Source: Agroathelia rolfsii
Taxonomy: Eukaryota > Basidiomycota > Agaricomycetes > Amylocorticiales > Amylocorticiaceae
Direction of reading: 5' to 3'
Assembly (NCBI GenBank): GCA_018343915.1
Contig: JABRWF010000001.1
Location: 1,984,001-2,048,000, forward strand
Length of the DNA stretch: 64,000 bases
Below, in pieces: positions 1 through 12,867 of this stretch. Numbering within the stretch: position 1 is the stretch's first letter; the number at the start of each line of letters is the position of its first letter. Under the pieces are notes generated by a model. The model saw only the letters and a program-made list of their open reading frames with translations, did no database searches and was not told the DNA's origin. The translations under genes and the position numbers were made by a program.

Positions 1-1116
1 CGCCCCGGAAGTAGCTGCGATTTTCGGCGGCGGCGTGTGCGGCTGAGGACGAGCAGGCCGAGGACGAGGGAGAGTACGGCGAGGAGGGAGAGAATGGCTA
101 TGACGGCTATAAGGGAGGTTGAGAGCGTGCGCGAGGTGGTATTGTTTTGGGTTGTCGTTGAGGTCGCTGTGGATGCCGAGCTTGTACTACTCGTGGTAGA
201 GGTAGAGGAAGTCGATGTAGTTGATCTATGCGTGATGGTCAATATTTGTAAAATTCAGATGAATAACAAAGCTCACGAGGTTGTAGTGGTCGACGTGGGT
301 ACTACAGCAGAGAATGAGGTCGGTTCGATCGAAGCTGGGTGTCTTGTCAATTCCCCCAACCATGACAATAGAAGTGACATCATTCTTACCAAATGTCGAC
401 GTGGTGACCTCCAGTGAAACAAACGTCAACTGGCTAGTGTTTCCAAACCGAACATCTGGAAGATTGTACACCTCCAGTGTATGTGATGTCGTAGGATCCA
501 GATCGGAAAACGTGAACAGTGGGACCTAGATACGGAGTATACACAATCAATTCCATCAATAAATGCACCTAAAACCATTAATTTATAGAGAGATGAACGT
601 ACAGGCACTTCATCTTCGCCCTCAACCGCATCGTTCGCATCAACTGTCTCCATAAGTCCCGCTGAGCTGTTACTTCCGTTACAGTCCAAGCAGACGAGAT
701 AGTGCGCTCCCGTGGACCTACGAAACCCAACGTAGCTGAATGCAACCGTATTAACTGATACGCAATGAGAACATAGCAGACATCGACATCGTAAGTCATC
801 GCAGGCGCATACATCATCAAAGCGGACTTGTCTCACCTGGAAGCACGGCCACTATAAAACCATCGAGCCCATTCGTAAACGCAAACGTCCCATTCTGTGG
901 GTTAGGAAAGAAGGCAAGTTCCCAGCCGGGGGAGAAAGCAATGCTAGTACTATTGTCCAGCAAAGTGATATTATTCGTAGAAGTAGAAGTAGCGGCGGTG
1001 GCAGTGGCAGTGGCAGTTGGAGTAGCAGTAACAGCGCCAGCGCCGAGAACACAACGAGAGTTATAGAAGAAGAGAAAGCATATATAATACGGGATAGCTA
1101 ATATCCAGAGAAGCAT
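1..1116 (-). CDS. Secreted single-pass membrane protein, 3' part cut by window edge
   Basis: The start chosen at 1116 opens a hydrophobic signal peptide (MLLWILAIPYYICFLFFY). Next comes a Thr/Ala-rich stretch and an N-glycosylated, beta-rich ectodomain. Exon 1 runs 1116-837. A second exon beginning near 752 joins in frame, and a third begins near 526. Towards the window edge the minus strand encodes a Ser/Thr-rich stalk, one membrane helix (LIAVIAILSLLAVLSLVLGL) and a basic stop-transfer stretch, so the cytoplasmic tail lies outside the window. I could not find a phase-consistent junction between the third exon and the stalk, so an exon may be missing from this model. The layout resembles basidiomycete surface proteins with a jelly-roll-like ectodomain and Mid2-like topology, but I do not recognise the family. 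A cell-surface or cell-wall sensor role is only inference from topology. Confidence 0.6.
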
Positions 1117-2108
1117 CGAGAGACAGAAAGTACGTTGAGGATGCGCAGCATCCCCGCTGCAGAGGAAACAGAAGGAACAAGAGCAGGAGAGATGGAGAGA
1201 GAAAGAGAGAGAGAGAGGGAACACAAGGGGAGATTCGGTCACCGCCACAGCTGGCCTCAATTATCTTCATCAACAAGAAAAGATGTCATCTCTCCCACCG
1301 CTGATGCCGCCCTGCGCAACGCTCCCACCATTTCCATTTTCTCCATCGACAATCCCGGTCATGTCCGCTCGTAGTCGTAGATAGACCCATCCGGACGATT
1401 GAGGACTCGGTTATGTTATCAAATTCAACAAAAGTCTGTAGTCATTGGTAGAGGACAGCTATGCATAGAACCCACTGATGTCATCTCTCCACCCATAATT
1501 TGACAACCAATAATCAAATCATGTTTACAACACACCAAGGCAGAGAAATTAAGAGGAGAGAGAGAGAAAAGCTAGATAGGAGATTGTTATTTTGTTGATA
1601 TATACTTAGAGACATGCTATATATCGTACATCAGGCCGAAAAAAAGAGGAAAAGAGGAAGGGTAAAGGTAAAAGCCCAGGGCCAAATCCACTGCATAAGA
1701 AAAAAAACGAGGAAAGAGAAGAGAGGGTGGAAGGCGAAATGGGCAATGGAAAGCATAAGTGTGAGGGGTAGTGGATTGAATATGGGGGTGTATCTTGGGC
1801 GCTAAAGGAGAAAAACGAATATAAAAAACACGCAGTGGGAAAATAAAATTCAAAGCAGAGCGAAAAAATGGCGAACCCAAAAAGAGGTTGATCTAATTCC
1901 ACAAATGATAATGAAGAATGATAAAATTGAGAGTAGGGAAAAGAAAAGAAAAATCCGACCATTGTAAAAAACACGAACATGAAAAACCTCTAAAAACGAA
2001 TACTACACACATGTATATATGCACATAGCAACAAAGAGGATAAGGTGAGAGGTGGGGCATATAAACCAAACCAAATAAATGTCTTTATGTCGTTCTCATG
2101 CGTCTTCC
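1117..2108. other. Intergenic region with GA-rich microsatellite
   Basis: This is the upstream region of the gene ending at 1116 and the downstream region of the MIT-domain gene. Around 1190-1222 there is a purine (AG)n tract, which is a CT-rich tract on the transcribed minus strand, a common feature of fungal promoters and 5' leaders. A second purine-rich block lies near 1550-1575. No conserved coding sequence was seen. The overlapping open frames here are low-complexity. Confidence 0.5.
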
Positions 2109-5100
2109 TTACTCAGCCAACCACTTCTCGCAGCGTTTCACAAACTTGTCCAATAACAGGGACAAGTCACGCAGGACAAAGGTAACGACGACCTTGGCAA
2201 AAAAGTCGGACGCCTGCCTTAGACGATCTTCGCATGCGTCCCGGATATCCTTGGGTACAGCCGCATACGAGGGCGCTATGGGCGAAGAAAGCAGGGCCCG
2301 CGTGTGTTCCTCCAACAACTGTGCTTGATCGAACAGCTTCTGCAAGAATTTAACGTAATCTGCTGGCGAGTCCAGGCTGGATAACAAATTCATGTCAGAA
2401 AAAAGCTCTCAAGCATCGGACATATATTGCCCTAACCTTTTGTCCTTGGTAAACTTGTCAAACTGCCGACCCAGCCTACCACTCCAAGATGTCACCTACA
2501 GAAAAAATTAGCTAAAACCATAGCCCCCCAAAGAAAATACATCAACTTACCCCAGTCGCCTTCTTAAGCACATACCCTTCCCCAACACCCAACTTTTTCC
2601 CAAAATTCTGCACTACATCCGCACACGCCGCCTGAAAATCATCCAACTTATCCAACCACATCTCCGCATCCTTACGCCCAATACTCCCAATCCCAAGCGC
2701 CATACCCGTGCTCACATCCCCCGGGCCAAAGCACTCCGCACTGGCGACCACCACCGACGCGAGCGACGACGTGAGGACATCCAGCGCGCGGATCTTCTCT
2801 GGTATGTTCGCCAACTTGGCACCCCCCTGTGTCCACGTGTCGGGCGGGACATGCAACCGCTTAGTGACATAGCCCCCTGTTTTGGACGTCATCGTGTTGT
2901 GCAGCACGCGCATGAGATAATACGGCCTCAGCAGTGTCTCGCTCGGCGGCATCGCAGGCAAGGGTGAGGCAGGCGTCGAGATGCCCGTCACGTCGATGCT
3001 CGCGATCGGCGGTTGCGGCGCGAGCGATTTGGCGGATAACAGTAAACTCGTGGATGTCGGGGAGAGCATTTCCGGTTGGATCACGAGCTGTGGGAGCGAT
3101 GGAGCGGCGGCAGGGTTCAGCTTCGACGGAATGGATGTCTTGCGTTGGCCGTTGAGGGTAATGGTACTACTGCTACTGGCAGCCGTAAAGCTGGCTGGCT
3201 GTGAGGGCAATGGCGGGCGAACTTCCGTACTTGCGCTACCGCCACCAATGATGCTCGGTCTTCGTCCCGGCTGGGAGTTAGACCTGCTCCTGCTAGTGAT
3301 AATAGACGAAGACGGCGGAGGTGGCAATGACTGCTCCTGCTGGGCAGCAATAGCAGCAGGCACGTGCGGTGACGCCGTCGGAGACGATGTCAACGACACG
3401 GGTGCTGACATAGATACTCCCCCAGCACCCGGTGGGGACGACGTCGATAATGCATGTGCACGACGCTGAATGATCGTCGCCATCTGTGTCGATGGGTTAA
3501 TTCGCGGGGGCGCATGCGTCGACGACGATCCATGAGGGACCGACAGACCTTCGACCTCCACGGCTGCACTGGGCAGAGTTCCACCCCGCGCTCGCGTATG
3601 CGACGGGGTCGTGGCTGTGGGAACAGCAGAACCGGGCACAGGCGGCGAACGTGGATCGGGATTCCGAGGCGTCACCGTCGTGGTCATCGATGACGCCGAC
3701 GAAATGGACGATGCAGAAGGTGATGGCAACGGCGGAAGCGGATGCGAATCGCGATGAGACGTGTACTGCGGGGTCGGCGGCAAACTTGGTGAGTCGCGAT
3801 TACGCTTGAGCATCATTTCTCTATCACTGCTTTGGGACGTCCGCTGCTGCTGCTGTCGCTGAGCAGGCTCGTTCTCCTCCGGCAACGCGGCCAACCGGCT
3901 GCCCGAGGGCGTGCGCCGGTGTGTGTTCGCGCCTGCAAGCGCGCGCGAAGCAGTCTCAGAAGCGTGATGGTACACAGGCGGGAGTAGATGGTCGCCAGAT
4001 GATGACGAGGAAGACGATGATATCGATATCGACTCGGACGGAAGGTGTTGCATGGGCGGTGGTGGAGGTGGCGCAGTCGAGGGTGGCGGAGCTTGTGGCG
4101 GGAGCGCGGCGGTGGAACCTGAGCGTGATCGTCCTCCAACAGCTGACATAGTTCTGGGACGCCCAGGCTGTGTAGGGACCAGCGAGTGGCGTTCGGGACG
4201 TTCGGGTGCAGCGTAGGGATGGTACGACGTTGGTGGCCCAGGCGGAGGGCTTGCTTGGTGTGGTGAATGATGATGATGGTGAGGATGAATGGGGTAGCTA
4301 TGGGAAAGACGATTGTAGTTCTGCGTGCTATTGGATGTCACCGCTTCTGCAGGGCCCTCCTGTACAGGGGGTGATAAGCGGTCTTCTGACGCAGGGCGGC
4401 CACTTGTTCGATAGTTGGACCCGACAGGCGATGCTGCAGAGGATTCAGAGGACGGCGAGCTCGTCGCAGGAGGCGAACGAGGCACCGACTCCGTTGTAGA
4501 GACCGAGATGGAAGAAAGGGTATATTCGGATGTGGGTGAGGGGGGTACAGACAGGGGAATCTCAAACATGAGACTAAGGATGTTCATCCGATCTGCGTAA
4601 GTATCATGCTACTCAGACACACCATCCAAAAAAGTTAACCGTTATTCAGAACACAAAATCAAGTAAAATGTCTCACGATAGACTTTAGTCGTCGAATTTC
4701 CTCCTCCTGAGCGACAACACTCCTCCTTCTACCATTCTTTCTCCTTCCTGAATCAGTGCTATGCTCTCCCCGCTTCACTCTCTCCATCACATCACTCAGC
4801 AGAGCCACACTGCGCCCATATGCCTTTACAGCTGCTGCAGGATCGTTATTATTCGTATCAAGCTTGACCGCCTCACGCGCAAGTTCGAGTGCCTTTGTGA
4901 GCGCACGGCGTGGTGACGGCTTATTTGGCGGCGAAGACGCGTCAGAAGGCGAGAGCAACAGCTTATTGGGAACAATAGTGTGATGGTCAAATTGATTAAC
5001 CGGCTGCACAGACAATCGCTGTCGTTGTGGCGGCTGCTGTTGCTGTGCCGCGGCCTGTGACGATGACGAAGATGGTGGCGATGACGATTCGGTCGACATC

Positions 5101-5834
5101 GAGTGCGAATGCAGAATAGATCTAGGAGGCGGGTCAGACAGTGTGTCCGGTGAAGACGATGAGGACGCGGCGGAGTTGTACCCAGATCGTGTATGCCCGT
5201 TTGCTGCCGCCGTGGTTATTGCGGATGCAGATGTTGCCGGCGCTGTCATTGTCGTTGCCGGTCCCATACTTGTCGTCGCTGTTGTAGCCCCTGGACTGAT
5301 TCGGTTCTGGTTCTGAGAAAAAGCAGCTACGGCGGCCAATTTAGTAGAAGCTACAGGCCGGCCATATGCAGCCGACGTTCCTGGCGCAGTCATTGCGGCA
5401 GTGACAGAAGGTGTCATAGATGCGGCAACAGACTGCCTATATGGATGATGATCGACCGTATCTGAGTACACGCTATAGTATTCTGGGCCTGTGGCGGACT
5501 CGAAGGGAGAGGCGGAAGAAGAGGGAGAAGGAGTAGTGGTAGTACTAGCAGTAGCAAAGATGGAAGAGGTCGAGGGGGAGTTGGAGACCGACGTAGAGGG
5601 CGGTAGAGGAGGCACACTTGGTATGGGCTGCGTCGGGGGCGGTACGGCTGGCGGCATCACCGCTGTGGACGAACGACGTCGGACCGAGAGGGAAGAATAG
5701 GCTGCTGGGGCACTCGACGACGGGGGCGCGATGGTCGTTGTCGTCGTTGTAGTGTGGTGTTGCTGGTAACCGTCCCAAGCACCAATATGATCATGGGCGG
5801 GGGAGGACGGGTGGGAGTCCCAGTTGTGGACCAT
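2109..5834 (-). CDS. MIT-domain protein with long disordered region
   Basis: A four-exon model keeps the frame: 5834-4677, 4608-2551, 2495-2437 and 2376-2109, about 1180 aa. Residues about 309-396 form a three-helix MIT-like domain (RRALTKALELAREAVKLD, then DPAAAVKAYGRSVALLSDVM), which crosses the first intron. MIT domains bind ESCRT-III tails, so a role in membrane trafficking is likely. On both sides are long Ser/Pro/Thr/Gln/His-rich segments that look disordered. The last 250 or so residues are well-structured and helical (LLRPYYLMRVLHNTM onward, ending KFVKRCEKWLAE), typical of a fungal-specific MIT protein family. The final exon uses the acceptor at 2377-2378; earlier AGs leave an in-frame stop. 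The window also contains VPS20, an ESCRT-III subunit, but 31 kb away. The exact function is unknown to me. Confidence 0.8.
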
Positions 5835-6514
5835 GGGAAGAAGAAGAGAAGACAGGGCAGTAGGGTGTGTGTGGGTATGAATGATGAGCAGAGATTGTGG
5901 GAGAGTCAGGACAACAACAACAGCCGCAACAGGCGGCCAACAAAACTAGAATACAGTAAAGGAGCGATATTGGCAGCAAAAGGGAAGCGCGCAGAGAGCA
6001 GTGGGCAGGATGAGACGGAGGACGAGGACAACAAGAAAAAGAAAGAGAGCGTCGACGAGAAGGATTATTGTCCAAGTTGAAATAAACCCAATATGGAAGC
6101 TTCTTTCTGGGCAATGCGCCCACTCTCGGCAGGAATCGACAGGCACAAGGCGTCCTTGCCGTCGTCGCGCTTTCTAGGATCGCTGGGTGGGGATGAACGG
6201 AGGGAGGAGACGTGGCTGAGGGCGACGGAGGAGGAGGAGGACAAGGGGCAAATAGTCACTGGCAAACAATTACTATTATTGCCTCACTTCTCACAACAGC
6301 AGCAACTTGTCAACTATCCAATAATTTGCATTCAACAATAAACAACAGCTGGTTCCAAGATTACTCTGGTATTCAAATAGTTTCAAGAAAAGGAAGAAAA
6401 TAAGGAGAGAAGGTGTATAATTGAAGAGAACAATACTAGGGAATATAAAAGGAGCGTGGACGATTCGATCGCATTCATTCATGCATCGATTATAGTAATT
6501 ATGAAGAGGTATGA
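5835..6514. other. Upstream region of the MIT gene
   Basis: This 680 bp separates the start of the MIT gene from the stop of CDC11; both genes are on the minus strand. It is purine-rich on the plus strand, for example AAGAAAAAGAAAGAGAGC near 6030, so the transcribed strand is CT-rich, as expected for a fungal promoter and 5' leader. No conserved ORF was recognised. Confidence 0.5.
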
Positions 6515-8489
6515 TTACTGTCCGTAGCTACCGTACTGGCCGTTATGAGCAGCAAGCCTGCTCTCGAGGTTCCTGTATCATAAAAAAAAAACCCCAGTCA
6601 GTCAATCCGCCGAGCAGGGCGAGCGACTAAAGGAGCAGTCCTTACCTAAGAGACTCTTCCTTGGCCAACAGCTCCTGTTTCTTCTCATTGATCTCCCGTT
6701 GCACCCTAAGCTCAATCTCGCGAAGCTGCACGTCATGACATCATTCAGTACTCGGCAAATAATTATGTATGTATAACATTTGTCTGCTCACCTTCTCCTC
6801 CTCACGGCGCAGCTGCTCTTCCTTAAGGCGCACGCTTTGGTTGGCCATATCTTCAGGCAATATCGTCGACTCACGGCTGGCCCAGGACATTAGCAAGAAA
6901 AGATTGAGCGAAGTAAAAAAAAAAAAGTCACACGCACTTGGAGTCAGACCGAACTTGACGACTGAGCTTCTCAGTTCGATACGCCTCATAGAGCACATCA
7001 TCCGTCAGTGATTTGAGATCAACAAGATGCGTGCTGTGTGGCAACATATCAGCCCATTGGTGAAACAGAAAAGAATGGCAACCACAGCGTCGCTTACAGG
7101 AGAAGAGCATTGCGAAGTCGGCTAAAGTCAGAGTGTTTGGGATTGTCCACTTCGGCCACACCCCATGGGTATACACGCGCACGGACAGGTTCGCCATTGA
7201 GATCAACTTCTTCCTCAGAGCCGATGATGGCGAATGGGAGCATTGCCTGTGAGCAATCATGATCATCATGAGTACCCATTGGATTCATCATGAAGAATCT
7301 GATGTAAAATGACGGCCCAATGGACGACTTACACGAAGCTCACTGTTATCCTGGATGGTTTCCTCGTCATCCTCCTCGACGTCGTAAGGGAAATTGTAAA
7401 TGGGGATGTCATAGTGGTCAATATCCTCCATAATCTACAATTATATTAGCTCAGATGATTGGAAGCGCTGGGCAACCAAGGAGTCACTCACGCGCTTCTT
7501 GAAAGCCTTCAACTCGCTCAAGGTCATCGAATCTGCTCTGCCAATAAGCGGAATGACATTGACGCGTGGCGACAGCTTGCGCATGAGTTCGATGTCCATC
7601 TCCCTCAGACTGTTCAGAGTAATAGTATAAGATACAGCATTGACCCAAGGTAGATATTTACTCACGCATGACCGGTGGGAGGGATAAAGTACAAAAGCGC
7701 GTGGACACGGTTGTCGCGAAACCTGGGATTACGCTTGATACGCGACTCTTCTGCAAGAATGTCATCATATTGACGCTGCGAGTGTTTGCATCCCCTTAGT
7801 ATTACGCAGGAAGTATATTGATAGAAGATGTTTTTACTTCAAGATACCCAGCAATTTCCTGGAAGCTGCAATAGCAACCAGTTAGTATGTGACAAGACAT
7901 TCAATAACACCACACGCACGCAAACTCATTGTCAATATTATCCCCAAACCCAGGCGTGTCCACGATAGTCAGCGCGATGCGCATGCCTTCTTCGTCGAGA
8001 TCTAAAAGAGTATCCGTTGCGCCTGAGCTAACTGCACATAAGTACACAAAGCAAGGAAGAAACACATACCGACGTGCTTCTGCACGATTTTAATCCCTTC
8101 CTCGACATTGGCCGACTGCGCATCATCCGAGACCTTGTGGGCCAGCACCTCCGATTCACACTGATAATTATTGTGAGGATACAACAGGATATTCCATAGT
8201 CATAAGCGAACATACAAGGGTACTAGAAGCATATTACTTTAAGGTAAATATCATAGATGAGGGGAATTGCTTACTTGACAAATGTCGTACGGCCAGTGCC
8301 AGACGCGCCTGTACAATTCGTAGACAAGAATTACGATTTCAGAAATGACATCAAGGGAGGAGTTGTGCTAGAACGCGTGTATACAGCGCGAGGTACAGGA
8401 AAGGTGTGAAGCGTACCAACAACCATGATGGTGAACTGGACGCCCTTCTTGGCCTTTTGGTTCACCCTGCGACGGCCTGCAAAGGACAT
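6515..8489 (-). CDS. CDC11: Septin Cdc11 (AspA class)
   Basis: Fourteen exons assemble without a frame break into 370 aa: 8489-8417, 8308-8275, 8222-8216, 8160-8070, 8001-7920, 7865-7838, 7775-7666, 7609-7492, 7434-7333, 7246-7098, 7033-6938, 6876-6792, 6725-6646, 6572-6515. Septins polymerise into filaments at the bud neck or septum and recruit cytokinesis factors. The P-loop reads GASGTGRTT (residues about 25-33), with Arg in place of the usual Lys, as in yeast Cdc11. G3 is DTPGFGD (about 83-89) and G4 is GRAD (about 165-168). The septin unique element and a charged C-terminal coiled coil (LREIELRVQREINEKK) follow. The Arg P-loop points to the non-hydrolysing terminal subunit class. Exon 3 is a 7-nt microexon that completes the conserved FVNTLC stretch. 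The gene shares a 217-bp divergent promoter with MSH1. Confidence 0.93.
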
Positions 8490-8706
8490 TGTGTGTGTAT
8501 GTGAGTGTGTCAAGCACGGAGAAGGTTAGGAGAATGAGCAAAGGGCAGACGGAGAAGTGCCAGTGAAGGCGTCTGTCGATGTCGATCAACTGGCGTGTTC
8601 AAACTCCGGCCTCTTGTCCATAAACTGGCATGTAACTATCACAATTTATTATTTGTTATTCTACCTCTCTATTGTGGTAAAGACGATTGCCCATTCAGGC
8701 TTGGGT
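8490..8706. promoter_or_regulatory. Divergent promoter CDC11 / MSH1
   Basis: The 217 bp between the two start codons must carry both promoters. I saw no clear TATA box. An open frame runs through the MSH1 side upstream of 8707, but the segment after 8707 looks like a mitochondrial presequence, so the start was set there. Confidence 0.55.
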
Positions 8707-11700
8707 ATGTCCAGAAATATTGACGCAGCTCGTCATGCATTGCGCGTAATCCCATTGGCGACGACAAGGGGTGCACGTTCTAGTGGTGCAGTACCGTGCT
8801 ACCATGCCTGGCGTGCCTATTCTTCGTCTCGAGAGGACTCGGACGCGTCTGGTCCCAAAAGAAAGACTGTAACCAAAAAGAAATTTACTGAGCTGCCCGC
8901 TGGCTTTACGCTCCCTAATGGAACACTCGCACAGCCCATGCCAGAGTGGTCTGGTGGCCTGGAGGACCCACAGGGCTATGGGCCGACCGTCACACGAGGT
9001 GGACTTATTGTCAAGCTATCTTTAAATTAAATCAACTAATGTTCTGGGTGTAAAAATATGCTTGAATTGTGAATGCATATATTAGAAAATTTCTTGGACT
9101 CTATCGAGGGTGCTGTTGCTGCTGAAAAGGCTACAAGGAGGCGAAGATCTAGCAAGCGCACTACTGTGTTGTCGCCACCTCCAAGGGCAGGAAATGGTGC
9201 TGCTGCATCTTCAGCGTCAGGTGATGGATCGTCTGTAGCGGCGAGCCTTGAGAGTACCCCCGGACCAGTTAAACCTCGGCGTGGAAGGAAGCCTCATACT
9301 GCCCCTCCCATATCCAACGATGTGGCAGAGGAAGAGGAGGTGCCAGCCCTAGGTCCACGCAATCAGCTTGGAGTCGAGATACTGGATAATCTACGCAAGT
9401 TTCCTCATTGCATCCTACTCACCCGTGTTGGCCAGTTTTACGAAGTATGTACAACTTTTCTTACCTTGATATAACAAACCCTAAATTTTCCCTTCATCTC
9501 TGCAGTCCTACTTCGACCAAGCTGTGGAGGTTTCCCGCCTTCTCAACATCAAACTCGCCCAACGCACTTGGGGTGGCCGGCGCGTCTTCATGTGTGGCTT
9601 CCCTTTGTTGCATCTTGACAAGTACCTCAAGGTCCTTGTCCAGCAAGGAAACCGTTTCGTCGCCATATGCGAGGAGTTTCCTAAGGACCCGCTCTTAGGG
9701 CCCAAGGCGGGATTTGAACGACGCGTTACGCGCGTCATCACCCCCGGCACGCTCATCGACGAGTCATTTTTGAATCCTTATGAAAATAATTTCTTAATGG
9801 CTGTGGGCGTTCCCGAACAGGCAATGAAGGGAGATAGTAACGCTGCTGCTAGAGACGGTGATAACAACAATACATCTATCGGCTTGGCTTGGATAGATAT
9901 CTCAACAGGCGAATTCTTCACGAAATCATCCACTTTGGAGACACTGCAAGATGATATTGTTCGGGTCGGACCACGCGAAGTTGTGTTGGATGAATCCTTT
10001 GCAACTTTAGACGAGCACGCTGTGCGCCAGGTAATGAAGGATGAAAACCAATTCGTCTCATTCCTCAAGCTCTCCGATGACGAACTCCCCCCGTCTGTTT
10101 GGGCCGCCGCCGATGAGGGAGGAAACAATGTCAATCTTGACAATGACGGTACCGGTCCCTCTACTCCAGCATCATCCAACACCCTCAGCACGGTCGAATC
10201 CCTCGCCGTTGACCTCCTTACCTCCTTCCTGCGCGCCAACATGCTCGAACACATGCCCGCGACGCTCGCGCGTCCGAGCCGCGAGATTGCGCGTGATCGT
10301 ATGCAGATCGATGGCCACACCATCAAAGCACTTGAGATCCGAGAGGGCATGCGCGAAGGCGGTACAACGGGCAGTCTTCTTAATGTTATCAACCGCACGA
10401 CAACGAGCGGCGGGAGTCGGCTGCTTGCTCGATGGCTTTGTACGTGAATGCGCACTCTTCTCTCCCCCTCTAGTTTACTTACAGAGAGGAAACAACATCA
10501 ATAACACACTTTTTCTTTTTTGGAAAAAGGCTCGCCCAGCACATCTCTCAAAGAGATCCACGCCCGTCAGTCCCTCGTCGCGCTCCTACATGCACGCCCA
10601 TACCTACGCAAGGACCTCCTTCAGATTCTCACCTCAGCTGAAGACATCGGCCGCATTGTGCAGAAATTCCTCGCAGGAAAAGGGTCTGCGACCGATCTCA
10701 GTGCCATCGCCGGCGCCATTCGGACCTGGTCGGCAATCCGCGAGCGTATCGAGCATGAACGGCGTATGGAGCGTGTTGAGCGGGGGGAGGCGTTTGTCGA
10801 AAAGGAGTGGGAAAGCGTGGACTTGTTGTTGGCTAGGTTGGTTGATTTGCGCGAGTTGGTGGGGACGATTGGGCGTGCTTTGCATGGTCAGCAGCAGGGA
10901 GGCGCGTCTTCGACCTTAGAGGAGGAAGAAAAATATTCAGAAGATTCGGGCTCGTTTTCGGCTGCTCTTTTAAAGGAACAAGAGGAGTCGAGTGTTTTGA
11001 ATACGGGTAAACAGGGGTGGATGATCAATCCTAGGTGTGCGCGCTACTGTACCGTGATATTATTACCTGTTAACATTACAATGCCAGCTTTTCGGAACGT
11101 CTCAAGGAATTACACCAGACGCTCGGGAACCTCCTGGCCGCACGTGAGAGCCTCGAACGCAAACTCCAAAGAGAATACGGTACATCATCTTCTGGTTGTA
11201 GAAATCACCGAATCTAATTACATTTTTGTAATAGATGTTCCTTCACTGACGCTGCGCTCCTCTCCCGGTCAAGGCATGTTCGTGCACCTAGCCCGCGCAA
11301 AGCGTGATCTGCCAAAACTGCGAGGCTCGTCCTTGTTTGTCCAGCTCACGGAGAGCGGTAGTACGGCTACTTTCTTTTTACAGGTTCGAGATTCTTAATA
11401 GTAAACATTTACTGAGGACTTTGATTAATTACTGTATTTTTACTCTAGGAATGGGCGCATCTAGGCAATAGTATTATCGAAACAACATCATTGATATATA
11501 CGGAAGAAAAGGCTGCATTTGAGTCCATTCGAAATGAGGTTGGTCTAACTTCCACCCACACATCGCAGAGTGTCTCAAATATGAATTCATACTAAATATG
11601 ATTCCTAACAGATCAATACGTCCTCAGATGTATTGCGTCGCAACGCACGGATAACCGACGAGCTCGATGTTACTATCGCCTTTGCGGAGTTGGCAGTACA

Positions 11701-12694
11701 AAGAAACCTCGTGCGACCAATTATCACAGACGAGTACGTTCGATAAAACACTTCTAAGAGTCAAAACTGACACGACCAAAACAAAGTTTATCGCATGAAA
11801 TCGTCGATGGGCGCCACCCAACTGTAGAAATGGGCCTCCTAAAATCTGGTCAAGCCTTCACCGCCAACTCGCTCCTCTTCACGCCTGACTCGCGCCTGCA
11901 CATGATCACGGGCCCAAACATGGCGGGCAAGAGCACATACCTTCGGCAGAACGCATTGATAACCATATTGGCACAGATCGGCTCGTTTGTGCCCGCAAGC
12001 TACGCCAAGATCGGGATCGTCGACCAGCTCTTCTCGCGTGTGGGTGCAAAAGATGATCTATTCCGTGGGAGGAGTACGTTCATGGTCGAGATGATTGAGA
12101 CGGCGGAAATTTTGAAGAGAGCTACTCCCAAGAGCCTGGTGAGTCTATTTGAAAAAAAATTGCCCTACTATTCGAATGCTAGAATGCTTAATATTGGTTT
12201 TTTTGTGCAGGTCATCATGGATGAGGTTGGTCGTGGAACAACAATGATGGATGGCCTTGCAATCGCATATGCAACTATACATCATCTAGTGATGCATAAT
12301 CGCTGCCGCGCCCTATTCGCTACCCACTTCCACGAGCTATCCAACATGCTTGGGTATGATACTGAGAGCGGGACAGGCACCGACGCATTCAGCTCTGTCA
12401 ACTTTTTCTGCACAGATGTAGATGAAATAGCCGTATGTGTCCTTAATATATTCTCCGTGTAACTGTTTTATGATGTTTCTCTCCATTGCCGGTCGACAGG
12501 ATGGACATTTCTCCTACTCACATATTGTCAAGCCAGGCGTGAACCGAAATAGTCATGGCCTGAAGGTAGCGCAGATTGCCGGTATGCCAAAGTCGGTAGT
12601 CGACATCGCTACAGCTACCCTGGGCACCTTGAAGGCCACAGCGACGATAACGTCTTATTCCTCTAATTCCATCTCGATGTCAAACAATCCGTAG
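8707..12694 (+). CDS. MSH1: Mitochondrial DNA mismatch repair protein Msh1 (MutS family)
   Basis: Eleven exons keep frame to about 1103 aa: 8707-8998, 9086-9444, 9506-10439, 10530-11034, 11088-11178, 11235-11383, 11449-11538, 11612-11734, 11787-12138, 12211-12432, 12500-12694. The first junction (GT at 8999) is the least certain. The N-terminus is basic and rich in Ser/Ala/Arg, as in a mitochondrial targeting peptide. The mismatch-recognition Phe-x-Glu is present (TRVGQFYE), followed by the connector, lever and clamp regions. The ATPase carries Walker [10 protein letters not shown] and Walker [11 protein letters not shown], plus the TFMVEM and ATHFHEL motifs. All are intact, so an active mismatch-binding ATPase is expected. 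The presequence and the fungal context fit Msh1, which maintains mitochondrial DNA, rather than nuclear Msh2-6. It converges on the permease gene, 173 bp away. Confidence 0.92.
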
Positions 12695-12867
12695 TTTCCT
12701 CTGCAAAAATCCAGTATATAAAAATCATGTAATGGCACCAATCTTCTTCGACTATCATAATATGACTACTACACGCTAATATTACTTACTACCTAATGCT
12801 ATGCAACCAAGAAAAATGAATATCTCAGGCTCATTGGTCATTATGCGCAAACAATTCGTAGAAAAAA

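Noticed and set aside
1190..1222. AG repeat considered as a CRISPR-like or satellite array
   Set aside because: It is a simple dinucleotide microsatellite without spacers.
9778..10455. 225-codon antisense frame inside MSH1
   Set aside because: It overlaps the conserved MutS core in another frame and has no family features.
11400..12500. A possible second MutS gene
   Set aside because: The exons join the upstream ones in frame and the ATPase belongs to the same MSH1 protein.
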